Below are positions 24,342-33,724 of a stretch of 64,000 bases of DNA, piece by piece. Made by a program: the position numbers and the translations under genes. The notes beneath the pieces are model-generated. The model saw only the letters and a program-made list of their open reading frames with translations, was not told where the DNA came from and did no database searches. Every line of letters begins with the position of its first letter. Position 1 is the stretch's first letter. Origin of the DNA: Streptomyces sp. A0642. GTDB lineage: Bacteria; Actinomycetota; Actinomycetes; Streptomycetales; Streptomycetaceae. The stretch spans positions 60,473-124,472 of the forward strand of contig NZ_SSBL01000023.1 of NCBI RefSeq assembly GCF_004795105.1. Direction: 5' to 3'.

Positions 24342-25082
24342 ATGACGACGACGACCTCGCCCCAGGGGCGTACCGAACTGCTCAGGCCGGACCGGACCCC
24401 CGTCCGGGTCCTGGTCGTGGACGACGAGGCCCCGCTGGCCGAACTCCTCTCCATGGCACTTCGCTACGAGGGCTGGGAGGTCCGCAGCGCGGGGGACGGG
24501 GCCGGCGCCCTGCGCACGGCCCGGGAGTTCCGGCCGGACGCCGTGATCCTCGACGTGATGCTGCCCGACACGGACGGGCTCGCCGTGCTCGGCCGGCTGC
24601 GCCGGGAGCTCTCCGAGGTGCCCGTGCTCTTCCTGACCGCCCGGGACTCCGTGGAGGACCGGATCGCCGGACTCACGGCGGGCGGCGACGACTACGTCAC
24701 CAAGCCGTTCTCCCTGGAGGAGGTCGTCGCCCGGCTGCGGGGACTGATCCGGCGGTCCGGCACGGCCGCGGTACGCAGCGAGTCGACGCTCGTCGTCGGC
24801 GACCTGATGCTGGACGAGGACAGCCACGAGGTGAGCCGGGGCGGCGCGAACATCCACCTCACCGCGACCGAGTTCGAGCTGCTGCGCTTCCTGATGCGCA
24901 ATCCGCGCCGGGTGCTGAGCAAGGCGCAGATCCTGGACCGGGTGTGGAACTACGACTTCGGGGGCCAGGCCAACGTTGTCGAGCTCTACATCTCCTACCT
25001 GCGCAAGAAGATCGATGCCGGCCGGACGCCGATGATCCACACCCGGCGAGGGGCCGGGTATCTGATCAAGCCCGGTGAGTAG
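24342..25082 (+). CDS. OmpR-family response regulator
   Basis: 246 residues. Receiver 21-135 with acidic pair VDDEA, phospho-acceptor D71 (AVILDVMLPDTDG), Thr in FLTARD and Lys in YVTKPFSLEEVVARL. C-terminal winged helix 150-245 with LTATEFELLRFLMRNPRRVL and RRGAGYLIKPGE. Its stop lies inside the start region of the downstream sensor kinase (GTG at 25075), so the two are translationally coupled. Phased TCTCAG repeats upstream suggest that it controls its own operon, which continues into two glycosyltransferase genes. Confidence 0.93.
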   Translation: MTTTTSPQGRTELLRPDRTPVRVLVVDDEAPLAELLSMALRYEGWEVRSAGDGAGALRTAREFRPDAVILDVMLPDTDGLAVLGRLRRELSEVPVLFLTARDSVEDRIAGLTAGGDDYVTKPFSLEEVVARLRGLIRRSGTAAVRSESTLVVGDLMLDEDSHEVSRGGANIHLTATEFELLRFLMRNPRRVLSKAQILDRVWNYDFGGQANVVELYISYLRKKIDAGRTPMIHTRRGAGYLIKPGE

Positions 25083-26688
25083 GCGCGTGCACCACCGGTG
25101 CGCGGGGAGCGGCCGCGTGGCACGGCTGCGGAGGGGACCGTGGACGCTGCGGACCCGGCTCGTCGTCTCCGCGGTGTCGCTGATCGCGGTCGTCGCGGCC
25201 GTGATCGGCACGGTCACCGCCATCGCCTTCCACACCTACATGTACGGGAAGCTGGACGGCCAGCTCCGCGACATCGCCGTCCGGGCCGAGCGGATGCCGG
25301 GTGCGCCCCTTCCCGGCGGGCCCAAGGACAGGGAACCGCTCGGCTTCATCGGGATGGGCGGCCAGCCGCTCAAGACGTTCGGCGCGCTCTACGACCACGG
25401 CGACGTCACCGATTCGGTGCTCGTGAAGGACGGCGGGCCCGACGCGAGGGAGAACACCGCGCCCCTGACCGCCGCGCAGCAGGCCGCCCTGGAGGCGGCC
25501 CACGTCCCCGCGGACCGCGAGGCGCACGACGTCGAGCTGCCCGGCCTGGGGGGCTACCGGGTCCGGGTCACCGCCCCCGCGAGCGACGGTACGACGGTCC
25601 TGGTCGGCATCCCCACCACCGAGGTGAGCCGGGCCCTCACCACGCTCGTCCTCGTCGAGGTCTGCGTCACCGGGGCCGGGCTGATCGCCGCCGGGATCGC
25701 GGGCGCCGCCATGGTCGGCGTCGCCCTGCGGCCGCTGCGCCGGGTCGTCGCCACGGCCACGCGCGTCTCCGAACTCCCGCTCCACAGCGGTGAGGTGGCG
25801 CTCCTCGAGCGCGTCCCGGACGCCGAGGCGGATCCGCGCACCGAGGTCGGCCAGGTGGGCGCGGCCCTCAACCGCATGCTGGGGCACGTCGGTTCGGCCC
25901 TGGACGCGCGGCAGAAGAGCGAGATGCGGGTACGCCAGTTCGTCGCCGACGCCAGCCACGAGCTCCGCACCCCGCTCGCCTCGATCCGCGGGTACGCCGA
26001 ACTCACCCGGCGCGGCAGGGAGAACACCGGTCCCGACACCCGGCACGCACTCGGGCGGATCGAGTCCGAGGCGCAGCGCATGACGGGCATGGTGGAGGAT
26101 CTGCTGCTGCTCGCCCGGCTGGACGCGGGCCGGCCGCTCAGTTACGAGAGCACGGATCTCCTCCCGCTCGTCGTCGACGCGGTGAGCGACGCCCGTGTCA
26201 CGGGGCGCGCCGCCGCCGGGGACGGATCCGGTCCCGCTCATCACTGGCGGCTGGAGCTTCCAAAGACGCCCGCGACCGTACGCGCCGACCCGACCAGGAT
26301 CCAGCAGGTCCTGGTCAACCTGCTCGCCAACGCCCGTACGCACACCCCGCCCGGGACCACGGTCACGGCCAGGGTGCTCGCGGAGGCCGGGAACCCCTGG
26401 GTGACCCTGGAGGTCCGGGACGACGGACCGGGCATCTCCCCGGAGCTGCTGCCGCACGTCTTCGAGCGGTTCGCGCGCGGGGACGCCTCGCGCTCCCGGC
26501 ACGCCGGGTCGACGGGGCTCGGGCTCGCCATCGTGCGGGCCGTCGTCACCGCGCACGGCGGGACCGCCGAGGTGCGTTCGGCGCCGGGTGACACGGTGTT
26601 CGCCGTCCACCTGCCCGCGGACGGCGTCCCCCGGGTGGCGGCCGGTCCGTACTCACAGCCGGACCACAGGCTCACCACACGGGCGTGA
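25075..26688 (+). CDS. Membrane sensor histidine kinase
   Basis: 537 residues; GTG at 25075 overlaps the response-regulator stop. TM1 about 28-53, an extracytoplasmic loop of about 135 residues (54-188), TM2 about 189-216, HAMP about 217-270, then H-box with H295 in ADASHELRTPLASI, N-box (VLVNLLANARTH), G1 (DDGPGISPE) and G2 (GSTGLGLAIVRAVV). All catalytic boxes are intact. Partner of the regulator just upstream. The stop at 26686-26688 is 26 bp before the next start, so the glycosyltransferases are likely in the same operon. Confidence 0.93.
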   Translation: MSRRVHHRCAGSGRVARLRRGPWTLRTRLVVSAVSLIAVVAAVIGTVTAIAFHTYMYGKLDGQLRDIAVRAERMPGAPLPGGPKDREPLGFIGMGGQPLKTFGALYDHGDVTDSVLVKDGGPDARENTAPLTAAQQAALEAAHVPADREAHDVELPGLGGYRVRVTAPASDGTTVLVGIPTTEVSRALTTLVLVEVCVTGAGLIAAGIAGAAMVGVALRPLRRVVATATRVSELPLHSGEVALLERVPDAEADPRTEVGQVGAALNRMLGHVGSALDARQKSEMRVRQFVADASHELRTPLASIRGYAELTRRGRENTGPDTRHALGRIESEAQRMTGMVEDLLLLARLDAGRPLSYESTDLLPLVVDAVSDARVTGRAAAGDGSGPAHHWRLELPKTPATVRADPTRIQQVLVNLLANARTHTPPGTTVTARVLAEAGNPWVTLEVRDDGPGISPELLPHVFERFARGDASRSRHAGSTGLGLAIVRAVVTAHGGTAEVRSAPGDTVFAVHLPADGVPRVAAGPYSQPDHRLTTRA

Positions 26689-26714
26689 CAGCGCGGTTGG
26701 CGAGTGTCGGTCCC

Positions 26715-28070
26715 ATGCGAACCGACACCCCCTGGAGCACCTTGCCGGCCCGGGACCACCTCCTGGCCGGCGCGGACGACGCGGCAGGCGCCCCCGTACT
26801 CGATGTGGTGGTCCCCGTCTACAACGAGGAGAAGGACCTGGAGCCGTGCGTGCTGCGGCTGCACGAGCATCTGACGCGCACCTTCCCCTACGCCTTCCGG
26901 ATCACCGTCGCGGACAACGCGAGCACCGACCGGACGCCCGAGGTGGCGCAGCGGCTCGCCCGCTCGCTGCCCCGGGTGCGCGCCCACCGGCTGGAGGAGA
27001 AGGGACGCGGGAGGGCGCTGCGCACCGTTTGGTCGCACTCCGACGCCCCGGTCCTCGCCTACATGGACGTGGACCTGTCCACCGACCTCAACGCGCTGCT
27101 CCCGCTGGTCGCGCCGCTGATCTCCGGTCATTCGGACCTGGCCATCGGCTCGCGACTGGCGCGCAGTTCGCGGGTGGTGCGGGGGACGAAGCGGGAGTTC
27201 ATCTCGCGGGCCTACAACATCATCCTGCGTTCGTCGCTGGCCGCCCGGTTCAGCGACGCCCAGTGCGGATTCAAGGCGATCCGGCGGGAGGTCGCGCAGC
27301 GGCTGCTGCCGATGGTCGAGGACACCGGCTGGTTCTTCGACACCGAGATGCTGGTGCTCGCCGAGCGGGCCGGGCTGCGCATCCACGAGGTGCCGGTCGA
27401 CTGGGTCGACGACCCCGACACGACGGTCCACCTCGTGCGGACCGCCACCGAGGACCTGAAGGGCGTGTGGCGGGTGGGGCGCGCCCTGGCCGTCGGGGCG
27501 CTGCCGCTGGACCGTCTCGCGCGGCCCTTCGGCGACGACCCGCGCGACCGCGGGATCGGCGGGGTGCCGCGCGGGCTGGCCCGGCAGCTGGTCGGCTTCT
27601 GCGTCGTGGGAGCCCTCTCGACGCTCTGCTACCTCATCCTGTACTCCCTCTTCCGGCAGGGCGCCGGCCCGCAGAGCGCCAACGGCGGCGCGCTGCTGGT
27701 GTCGGCCGTCGCCAACACGGCAGCCAACCGGAGGCTCACCTTCGGGGTGCGCGGCCGGGGCGGGGCCGTACGCCACCAGGCGCAGGGCCTCGTCGTCTTC
27801 GCCATCGGCCTCGCGCTGACCAGCGGTTCGCTCGCCGCCCTCGGCGCGGCGTCGGGGTCGCCGTCGCACGGCACCGAACTCGCCGTGCTGATCGCGGCCA
27901 ACCTCGCGGCGACGGTGCTGCGGTTCCTGCTCTTCCGCGCCTGGGTCTTCCCGGACCGCGACCGGGGCGGTGACGCGCCCCACCGGGCGGACGGCCCGGC
28001 ACCCCGCCCCGCCGCTGCGGCAAACAGCCCGGCCGACGACACCCACCACGAACCGAGGAACGTCCGATGA
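26715..28070 (+). CDS. GT2 glycosyltransferase fused to GtrA-like membrane domain (YkcC/dolichol-phosphate-mannose-synthase type)
   Basis: 451 residues from ATG 26715; a GTG at 26685 is also possible. GT-A domain: VVPVYNEEKDLEPCVLRLHE (about 31-50), the DXD-type YMDVDLSTDL (about 116-125) and a catalytic-region WFFDTEMLVLAER (about 210-222). GtrA part about 285-420 with four TM helices (LVGFCVVGALSTLCYLIL, VVFAIGLALTSGSLAAL, AVLIAANLAATVLRFLLF). Such proteins load a sugar on polyprenyl phosphate and flip it across the membrane. The next gene, overlapping by ATGA, is a GT39-type transferase that would use that lipid-linked sugar outside. Confidence 0.88.
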   Translation: MRTDTPWSTLPARDHLLAGADDAAGAPVLDVVVPVYNEEKDLEPCVLRLHEHLTRTFPYAFRITVADNASTDRTPEVAQRLARSLPRVRAHRLEEKGRGRALRTVWSHSDAPVLAYMDVDLSTDLNALLPLVAPLISGHSDLAIGSRLARSSRVVRGTKREFISRAYNIILRSSLAARFSDAQCGFKAIRREVAQRLLPMVEDTGWFFDTEMLVLAERAGLRIHEVPVDWVDDPDTTVHLVRTATEDLKGVWRVGRALAVGALPLDRLARPFGDDPRDRGIGGVPRGLARQLVGFCVVGALSTLCYLILYSLFRQGAGPQSANGGALLVSAVANTAANRRLTFGVRGRGGAVRHQAQGLVVFAIGLALTSGSLAALGAASGSPSHGTELAVLIAANLAATVLRFLLFRAWVFPDRDRGGDAPHRADGPAPRPAAAANSPADDTHHEPRNVR

Positions 28071-30196
28071 CCACGCTCGACCACCTCCCGGCCCCGCCCC
28101 AGAGCGCGGCGGGCCACGCACGCACCGGCCCCTCCCTGGCGCACCGCGTGTGGCGCGGCAGGCCCGAGGACCCCCGCTGGGTGCGCCCGGTCTTCCTCGC
28201 CACGCTGCTGGTCATCACCCTGGCGTACCTGTGGAACCTCAGCGCCTCCGGCTACGCCAACTCCTTCTACTCCGCCGCCGTGCAGGCCGGCAGCCGGAGC
28301 TGGAAGGCGTTCTTCTTCGGCTCGCTGGACTCCGCCAACGCCATCACCGTCGACAAACCCCCGGCCACGCTCTGGCCGATGGCGCTGTCCGTGCGGATCT
28401 TCGGCCTGAGCTCCTGGGCGATCCTCGCCCCGCAGGTCCTGATGGGGGCGGCGACGGCCGGGGTGCTCTACGCCTCCGTACGCCGCCGGTTCAGCGCGGC
28501 CGCCGGGCTGATCACCATGGCGGTGTTCGCGCTCACGCCCGTCGCCGCGCTGATGTTCCGCTTCAACAACCCGGACGCGCTGCTCGCGCTGCTGATGACC
28601 GTCACCGTCTGCTGCGTGCTGCGCGCGATGGAGAACGGCCGCACGAAGTGGCTGGTCTGGGCGGGTGTCGCGGTCGGTCTGGCGTTCCTGTCGAAGACCT
28701 TGCAGGCGTTCCTGATCCTGCCGCCGCTCGCGGTGCTGTACGCGGTGTGCGCACCGGTCCCCGTCCGCAGGAGGTTCGGCCAGCTGGGCCTCTCGGCGCT
28801 CGCGATGGCCGTGGCCGGCGGCTGGTGGGTGGCGATCGTCGAACTGTGGCCCGCCTCCTCGCGTCCGTACATCGGCGGCTCGCAGAACAACTCGTTCCTG
28901 GAGCTGACCTTCGGCTACAACGGGCTCGGCCGCATCAACGGCGAGGAGACCGGCAGCGTCGGCGGTGGTGGTGGCGGTGGCGGCGGTGGTGGTCAGTGGG
29001 GCGCGACCGGCATCGGCCGGATGTTCAACTCCGAGATCGGCGGCCAGATCTCCTGGCTGCTGCCCGCCGCGCTGATCCTGCTGGCCGCGGGCGTCTGGCT
29101 GACCTGGAGGACGAAGAGGACGGACACGGCCCGGGCGGCCTTCCTGGCCTGGGGCGGCTCGCTGCTGATGACCGCGGCCGTGTTCAGCTTCATGGCCGGC
29201 ATCTTCCACCAGTACTACACGGTGGCCCTGGCCCCCTACGTCGCGGCGCTGACCGGCATGGGCGCCACGGTGCTCTGGGAGGAGCGGGCCCGCTGGTGGG
29301 CGGGTGCCGCGCTCGCGGTCACGGTGGGCGCGACGGCTTACTGGTCGTACGTGCTGCTGGGGCGGACCCCGGACTACCGGCCGTGGCTGCGGCCGACGGT
29401 GCTCGTCGCCGGGATCGCCGCCGCGCTCGGTCTGCTGCTCGTGTCCCGGCTGGGGCGCCGACTGGCGCTCGCCGCCGTCGGTCTGGGCTTTGCCGCGTCG
29501 CTGGCGGGGCCGGTTTCGTACACCGTGAGCACGCTGAACACCGGGCACCAGGGGTCGATCGTCACGGCGGGGCCGTCCTCCGGAGGAATGGGCGGACCCG
29601 GCGGCCGAGGCCCCGGTGGCGGGGGCGGTGTGCGGCCTCCCGGGCAGGGCAACCGGCAGGGTGCCCAGCCGGCCGGCGGCATGGGGCAGCCGCCGACCGG
29701 GACCCCGCCCGGCCAGGTGGGAGGCGGGGGACAGACGCAGGGCGGCGGAGCCGGCACCACGCGGACGGGGCAGCAGCCCGGCGCCATGCCCGGCACGGGC
29801 GAGCGCACCGGCGGAGGCGGCGGCATGGGCGGACTGCTCAACGGCGCGTCGGTCGGCGCCGGGGCGAAGAAGCTCCTGGAGACGGACGCCGACGACTACA
29901 CCTGGGCCGCGGCGGCCATCGGCTCGCAGAACGCCGCCAGTTACCAACTCGCCACCGGTGAGCCGGTGATGGCGATCGGCGGCTTCAACGGAAGCGACCC
30001 GTCCCCGACGCTCTCCCAGTTCAGGAAGTACGTCGAGGACGGCCGGATCCACTACTTCGTCTCCGGCGGCCAGGGCGGCGGCATGGGCGGCAGCGGAAGC
30101 TCGTCGCAGATCTCCTTGTGGGTGGAGGAGAACTTCAAGGAGGTCACGGCCGGCAGCGCCACCTTCTACGACCTGACCCGGCCGAAGACCGGCTGA
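28067..30196 (+). CDS. ArnT/PMT-like (GT39) polytopic glycosyltransferase, YkcB-like
   Basis: 709 residues. About eleven TM helices from residue 43 on, with the first extracytoplasmic loop containing DSANAITVDKPPATLWPMAL: the acidic residues here are the catalytic region of GT39/ArnT enzymes. A Gly-run (about 300-310) interrupts a loop. The last 215 residues are extracytoplasmic: a Gly/Pro/Gln-rich linker, then a compact domain (DDYTWAAAAIGSQNAASYQL, MAIGGFNGSDPSPTLSQF) matching the YkcB C-terminal domain. It probably transfers a sugar from polyprenyl phosphate to a cell-envelope acceptor. Coupled to the GT2/GtrA gene and the two-component system upstream. Confidence 0.87.
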   Translation: MTTLDHLPAPPQSAAGHARTGPSLAHRVWRGRPEDPRWVRPVFLATLLVITLAYLWNLSASGYANSFYSAAVQAGSRSWKAFFFGSLDSANAITVDKPPATLWPMALSVRIFGLSSWAILAPQVLMGAATAGVLYASVRRRFSAAAGLITMAVFALTPVAALMFRFNNPDALLALLMTVTVCCVLRAMENGRTKWLVWAGVAVGLAFLSKTLQAFLILPPLAVLYAVCAPVPVRRRFGQLGLSALAMAVAGGWWVAIVELWPASSRPYIGGSQNNSFLELTFGYNGLGRINGEETGSVGGGGGGGGGGGQWGATGIGRMFNSEIGGQISWLLPAALILLAAGVWLTWRTKRTDTARAAFLAWGGSLLMTAAVFSFMAGIFHQYYTVALAPYVAALTGMGATVLWEERARWWAGAALAVTVGATAYWSYVLLGRTPDYRPWLRPTVLVAGIAAALGLLLVSRLGRRLALAAVGLGFAASLAGPVSYTVSTLNTGHQGSIVTAGPSSGGMGGPGGRGPGGGGGVRPPGQGNRQGAQPAGGMGQPPTGTPPGQVGGGGQTQGGGAGTTRTGQQPGAMPGTGERTGGGGGMGGLLNGASVGAGAKKLLETDADDYTWAAAAIGSQNAASYQLATGEPVMAIGGFNGSDPSPTLSQFRKYVEDGRIHYFVSGGQGGGMGGSGSSSQISLWVEENFKEVTAGSATFYDLTRPKTG

Positions 30197-30299
30197 CCAC
30201 GGAAGAACGGCCGCGGACCGGGTCACGGCTGCCGACCGGGCACCCGCTGACGCACGGGGAGCGGCTGACGTACGAGGAGCGGCCGACAGCCGCCGGGGC

Positions 30300-31163
30300 T
30301 CAGCGCCTCAGCAGCAGGTCCGCGACGACAGGGCGGTGGTCCGAGGCGAGTGTCCCGGCCACCGCCGCGTCGCGTACCCGCACGGTGTTCTTCGAGACCG
30401 CCACGTAGTCGATCCGCTTCACCGGGTTCAGCGCCGGGTAGGTCGGACCGCCCGGCTCGGCGTCGTCGAGGGTCTCCCACAGCGGGGCCAGCTCCGGCGC
30501 GGCGGGCGCCGCGTTGAAGTCGCCGAGCAGGATCTGGTGCACGGGCCGCCGCTCCGACTCCTGGTCCTGCGCCATGATCCGGCGGGTGTCGGCCACCTGG
30601 GCGGTCCGGACCGACGGGTCACCTCGGTAGTCGAGGTGCGTCGCGTACACGTGCACCGGAACTCCCTTCACCCGGAGCACCACTTCGCCGAAGCCGGGCG
30701 CGGGAGCCGGGACCGGGTTCGGGTCCTGGGTGGAGAGCCGGGTGATGTCGTGGTTCTCCGCGCTCACGATCCGGTACCGGGAGAGCACCGCCACGCCGAA
30801 CTCGCGTCGCGGGGCGCCCGGGGCCGCCGGGTCGAGGCTGTAGATCGGTGCGAACGACACCTGCATGCCCAGCCGCTGAGCCAGTTCGGCCGCCAGATCG
30901 CGGCCCTGGCTGCGGTCGCCCCAGTGGACGTCGACCTCCTGGAGCCCGATCACATCCGCGTCCAGCGAGCGGAGCTCGGCCGCCTGCCGGTCGAGATCGA
31001 AGACGTTGTCCATGCCGGCCCCCGCATGGATGTTGTACGTGACGACACGCAGCGGGACCGACTGCCCCCGACCGTGCCCCGCGGCCGCCGCGGGAGGCGC
31101 GAGGGCCGCCCCCAACAGGCCGGTGACCAGCAGGACTTCCACCGTACGACGACGCAGTGACAT
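30300..31163 (-). CDS. Secreted endonuclease/exonuclease/phosphatase-family enzyme
   Basis: 287 residues. Signal peptide 1-28 (MSLRRRTVEVLLVTGLLGAA, PPAAAA). EEP motifs: RVVTYNIHAGAG (Asn), GLQEVDVHWGD (metal Glu), HVYATHLDYRGD, ILLGDFNAAP (Asp/Asn) and TLASDHRPVVADL (catalytic Asp-His). Fold members include DNase I-like nucleases, sphingomyelinases and phosphatases. The length and lack of a long lipid-binding hairpin do not decide between them. Convergent with the glycosyltransferase operon, divergent from the MFS gene. Confidence 0.87.
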   Translation of the reverse strand: MSLRRRTVEVLLVTGLLGAALAPPAAAAGHGRGQSVPLRVVTYNIHAGAGMDNVFDLDRQAAELRSLDADVIGLQEVDVHWGDRSQGRDLAAELAQRLGMQVSFAPIYSLDPAAPGAPRREFGVAVLSRYRIVSAENHDITRLSTQDPNPVPAPAPGFGEVVLRVKGVPVHVYATHLDYRGDPSVRTAQVADTRRIMAQDQESERRPVHQILLGDFNAAPAAPELAPLWETLDDAEPGGPTYPALNPVKRIDYVAVSKNTVRVRDAAVAGTLASDHRPVVADLLLRR

Positions 31164-31239
31164 ACCACTCCAGTCCTTGTCGGATCAGCGACCGGAAACC
31201 TACCGCGCAAAAGCCGGTTGTAGGCGTACCCGGCACAGC

Positions 31240-31275
31240 TATACGGTGTACAGCGCTTGCCCTGTACACCGTATA
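31240..31275. promoter_or_regulatory. Perfect 14-bp inverted repeat (TetR operator) before the MFS gene
   Basis: TATACGGTGTACAG (31240-31253) and CTGTACACCGTATA (31262-31275) are perfect arms around an 8-nt spacer, 30 bp upstream of the ATG at 31306. TATAAG at 31272-31277 could be the -10 box, overlapped by the right arm. Each arm may itself be a half operator for a TetR dimer; the TetR gene at 32921 is the natural candidate. Confidence 0.8.
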
Positions 31276-31305
31276 AGACCCTGTCCGAACCGTCTGGGAG
31301 TCCGT

Positions 31306-32829
31306 ATGACAGCAACCTCGGCCGAGCCGAACCACCTCTCGGCGCCGAGCCATCCGCAACGCTGGCTGATCCTCGGCGTCATCTGCCTCGCCCAGCTCAC
31401 CGTGCTGCTCGACAACACCGTCCTCAACGTCGCGATCCCCTCCCTCACCCGGGAACTGGACGCCTCCACCGCCGACGTGCAGTGGATGATCAACGCCTAC
31501 TCGCTCGTCCAGTCGGGACTGCTGCTGACCGCCGGCAGCTCGGCCGACCGCTACGGGCGCAAGAAGATGCTGATCGCCGGGCTCGCCCTGTTCGGGATCG
31601 GCTCGCTGGTCGCCGGGCTCGCCCAGTCGTCCGCGCAACTGATCGCCGCCCGCGCCGGCATGGGCATCGGCGGAGCGCTGCTGATGACCACGACCCTGGC
31701 CGTCGTCGTCCAGATCTTCGACGCCACCGAGCGGGTGAAGGCCATCGGCATCTGGTCGACCGTCAGCTCGCTCGGCTTCGCCGTCGGCCCGCTGATCGGC
31801 GGGGTCATGCTGGACCACTTCTGGTGGGGCGCGATCTTCCTGATCAACATCCCCGTGGCGGTGATCGGCCTGGTCGCCGTCGCGCGGCTGGTCCCCGAGT
31901 CGAAGAACCCGAGCGGCGAGCGCCCCGACCTGCTCGGCGCGCTGCTCTCCACCGTCGGGATGGCCGCGGTCGTGTACGCGATCATCTCCGGACCGGGACA
32001 CGGCTGGACGTCGGGCCGGGTGCTGCTCACCGCCTTCGTCGGCGTGGCCGTCCTCACCGGCTTCGTGCTGTGGGAGCTGCACATCCCCTACCCGATGCTG
32101 GACATGCACTTCTTCCGCAACCAGCGGTTCATCGGCGCCGTCGCGGGCGCGATCCTCGTCGCGTTCGGGATGGGCGGCTCGCTCTTCCTGCTCACCCAGC
32201 AGCTCCAGTTCGTGCTCGGTTACGGCCCGCTGGAGGCCGGCCTGCGCACGGCACCGCTGGCGCTGAGCGTCGTCGCGCTCAACCTCACCGGGCTGGGTGC
32301 CCGGCTGGTGCCCAGGCTCGGCACGCCCGTCACCATCGCCTGCGGGATGGGGCTGCTCGCCGCGGGACTGGCCGCGGTCGCGCTGCTGGGCGGGGACGGC
32401 TACGGCGGGACACTCCTCGGCCTCGTCGTGATGGGCGCGGGCATCGCGCTCGCCATGCCCGCCATGGCCAACGCGATCATGAGCGCCATCCCGCCCGAGA
32501 AGGCCGGCGTCGGCGCCGGCGTCAACGGCACCCTCGCCGAATGCGGCAACGGCCTCGGTGTCGCGGTCCTCGGCGCGGTCCTGAACTCCCGGTTCGCGGC
32601 GCTCGTCCCGTCGGCCGTCGGCGCCGCCTCGCTGCCCGCCGCCCTGGCCGCCGCGAGCGGGGAGGACGAGCGGCAGCGGATCACGGACGCCTTCTCCTCG
32701 GGCCTGGAGACCAGCATGCTGGCCGGGGCCGTGGCCGTCCTGGCCGGCGGTCTGCTGGCCGCGGTGCTGCTGCGCCGGGCCGAGCGGGGAGAATCGGACC
32801 GGGCTCAACCGGCCGCGGCGGCGGCATAG
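31306..32829 (+). CDS. MFS drug-efflux transporter, DHA2 (EmrB/QacA) family
   Basis: 507 residues, ATG with TGGGAG 6 bp upstream. Fourteen predicted TM helices. Motif A GSSADRYGRKKMLIAGLAL (about 78-96), an acidic residue in TM1 (LTVLLDNTVLNVAIPSL, typical D1 of DHA2) and motif C-like GFAVGPLIGGVMLD (about 156-169). Exports cationic or hydrophobic drugs by proton antiport; the substrate is unknown. Transcribed together with the TetR gene 91 bp downstream and preceded by a perfect operator, giving a self-contained, inducible efflux unit. Confidence 0.9.
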   Translation: MTATSAEPNHLSAPSHPQRWLILGVICLAQLTVLLDNTVLNVAIPSLTRELDASTADVQWMINAYSLVQSGLLLTAGSSADRYGRKKMLIAGLALFGIGSLVAGLAQSSAQLIAARAGMGIGGALLMTTTLAVVVQIFDATERVKAIGIWSTVSSLGFAVGPLIGGVMLDHFWWGAIFLINIPVAVIGLVAVARLVPESKNPSGERPDLLGALLSTVGMAAVVYAIISGPGHGWTSGRVLLTAFVGVAVLTGFVLWELHIPYPMLDMHFFRNQRFIGAVAGAILVAFGMGGSLFLLTQQLQFVLGYGPLEAGLRTAPLALSVVALNLTGLGARLVPRLGTPVTIACGMGLLAAGLAAVALLGGDGYGGTLLGLVVMGAGIALAMPAMANAIMSAIPPEKAGVGAGVNGTLAECGNGLGVAVLGAVLNSRFAALVPSAVGAASLPAALAAASGEDERQRITDAFSSGLETSMLAGAVAVLAGGLLAAVLLRRAERGESDRAQPAAAAA

Positions 32830-32920
32830 CATCAGGCGGGGCCTACCGGACTGTTCTGCTCCGCTTGTGGGCAGGCGGTACGCATCCGGTGGGCCCGCCG
32901 GCGAGACGAGGGAGTGCGCC

Positions 32921-33724
32921 ATGGTGTCCGCGGCCGACCGCGCGAAGGACCCTGCCCGGACCAGCGTGTGGCTGAACCACCGGCCACCGTCGCGCGCCCG
33001 GAAATCGGACCAGCCCGCAGGTCTCGACCGCGACAGGATCACCGCGGCGACGGTCCGGCTGCTGGACGCCGAGGGCCTCGCCAAGTTCTCCATGCGCCGG
33101 CTCGCCGCCGAACTGAAGGTCACGGCGATGTCCCTGTACTGGTACGTCGACACCAAGGACGACCTGCTGGAACTGGCCCTCGACGCGGTCTTCAGCGAGA
33201 TCGACCCGCCCTCGGACGAGGGCCCGTGGGAGACCCGGCTGCGGGCGCTGGCGACCGCCTACCGGCAGCTGCTCGTCCGGCACCTCTGGGTCTCGCCGCT
33301 CATCGGCAAGTTCCTCAACATGGGTCCGCACGCGATGCTCATGGCGTACGCGCTCCAGGACGTGATCCGTGCGACCGGCCTCCCCCTGGGACGGCAGACC
33401 GGCGCGCTCTCGGCGGTCTTCCAGTTCGTCTACGGATTCAGCACCGTCGAGGGCCAGTTCGCCCAGCGCAGCGCCGAGGCGGGGCTCAGCCAGGACGAGT
33501 ACTTCCAGCAGGCGATGTCGGCCATCCAGGGACAGCCGCAGTTCGGCCCGATCGTGGAGAACTCGCAGGAACTCATCGCGGCCCGCGGCGCCGACACCGT
33601 CCAGGAGATGCAGGACCGCGACTTCGCGTTCGCGCTCGACCTGCTGATCGCGGGGATCGACGCGATGCGCGAGCGGGAGCGGTCACCGGAGGCGGACGAG
33701 GACCGTACCCGCCCCCGTCAGTAG
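32921..33724 (+). CDS. TetR-family repressor (TetR_C_1 type)
   Basis: 267 residues, ATG at 32921 with GAGGGA upstream. The helix-turn-helix is FSMRRLAAELKVTAMSLYWY (about 65-84), near-identical in style to TetR itself (MRRLAAxLGVxAMSLYxHV). The ligand domain is of the tetracycline-repressor C-terminal type. An N-terminal extension of about 35 residues is basic and Pro-rich. Probably represses the MFS gene by binding 31240-31275. Its stop overlaps the convergent dehydrogenase gene by 7 bp. Confidence 0.9.
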   Translation: MVSAADRAKDPARTSVWLNHRPPSRARKSDQPAGLDRDRITAATVRLLDAEGLAKFSMRRLAAELKVTAMSLYWYVDTKDDLLELALDAVFSEIDPPSDEGPWETRLRALATAYRQLLVRHLWVSPLIGKFLNMGPHAMLMAYALQDVIRATGLPLGRQTGALSAVFQFVYGFSTVEGQFAQRSAEAGLSQDEYFQQAMSAIQGQPQFGPIVENSQELIAARGADTVQEMQDRDFAFALDLLIAGIDAMRERERSPEADEDRTRPRQ

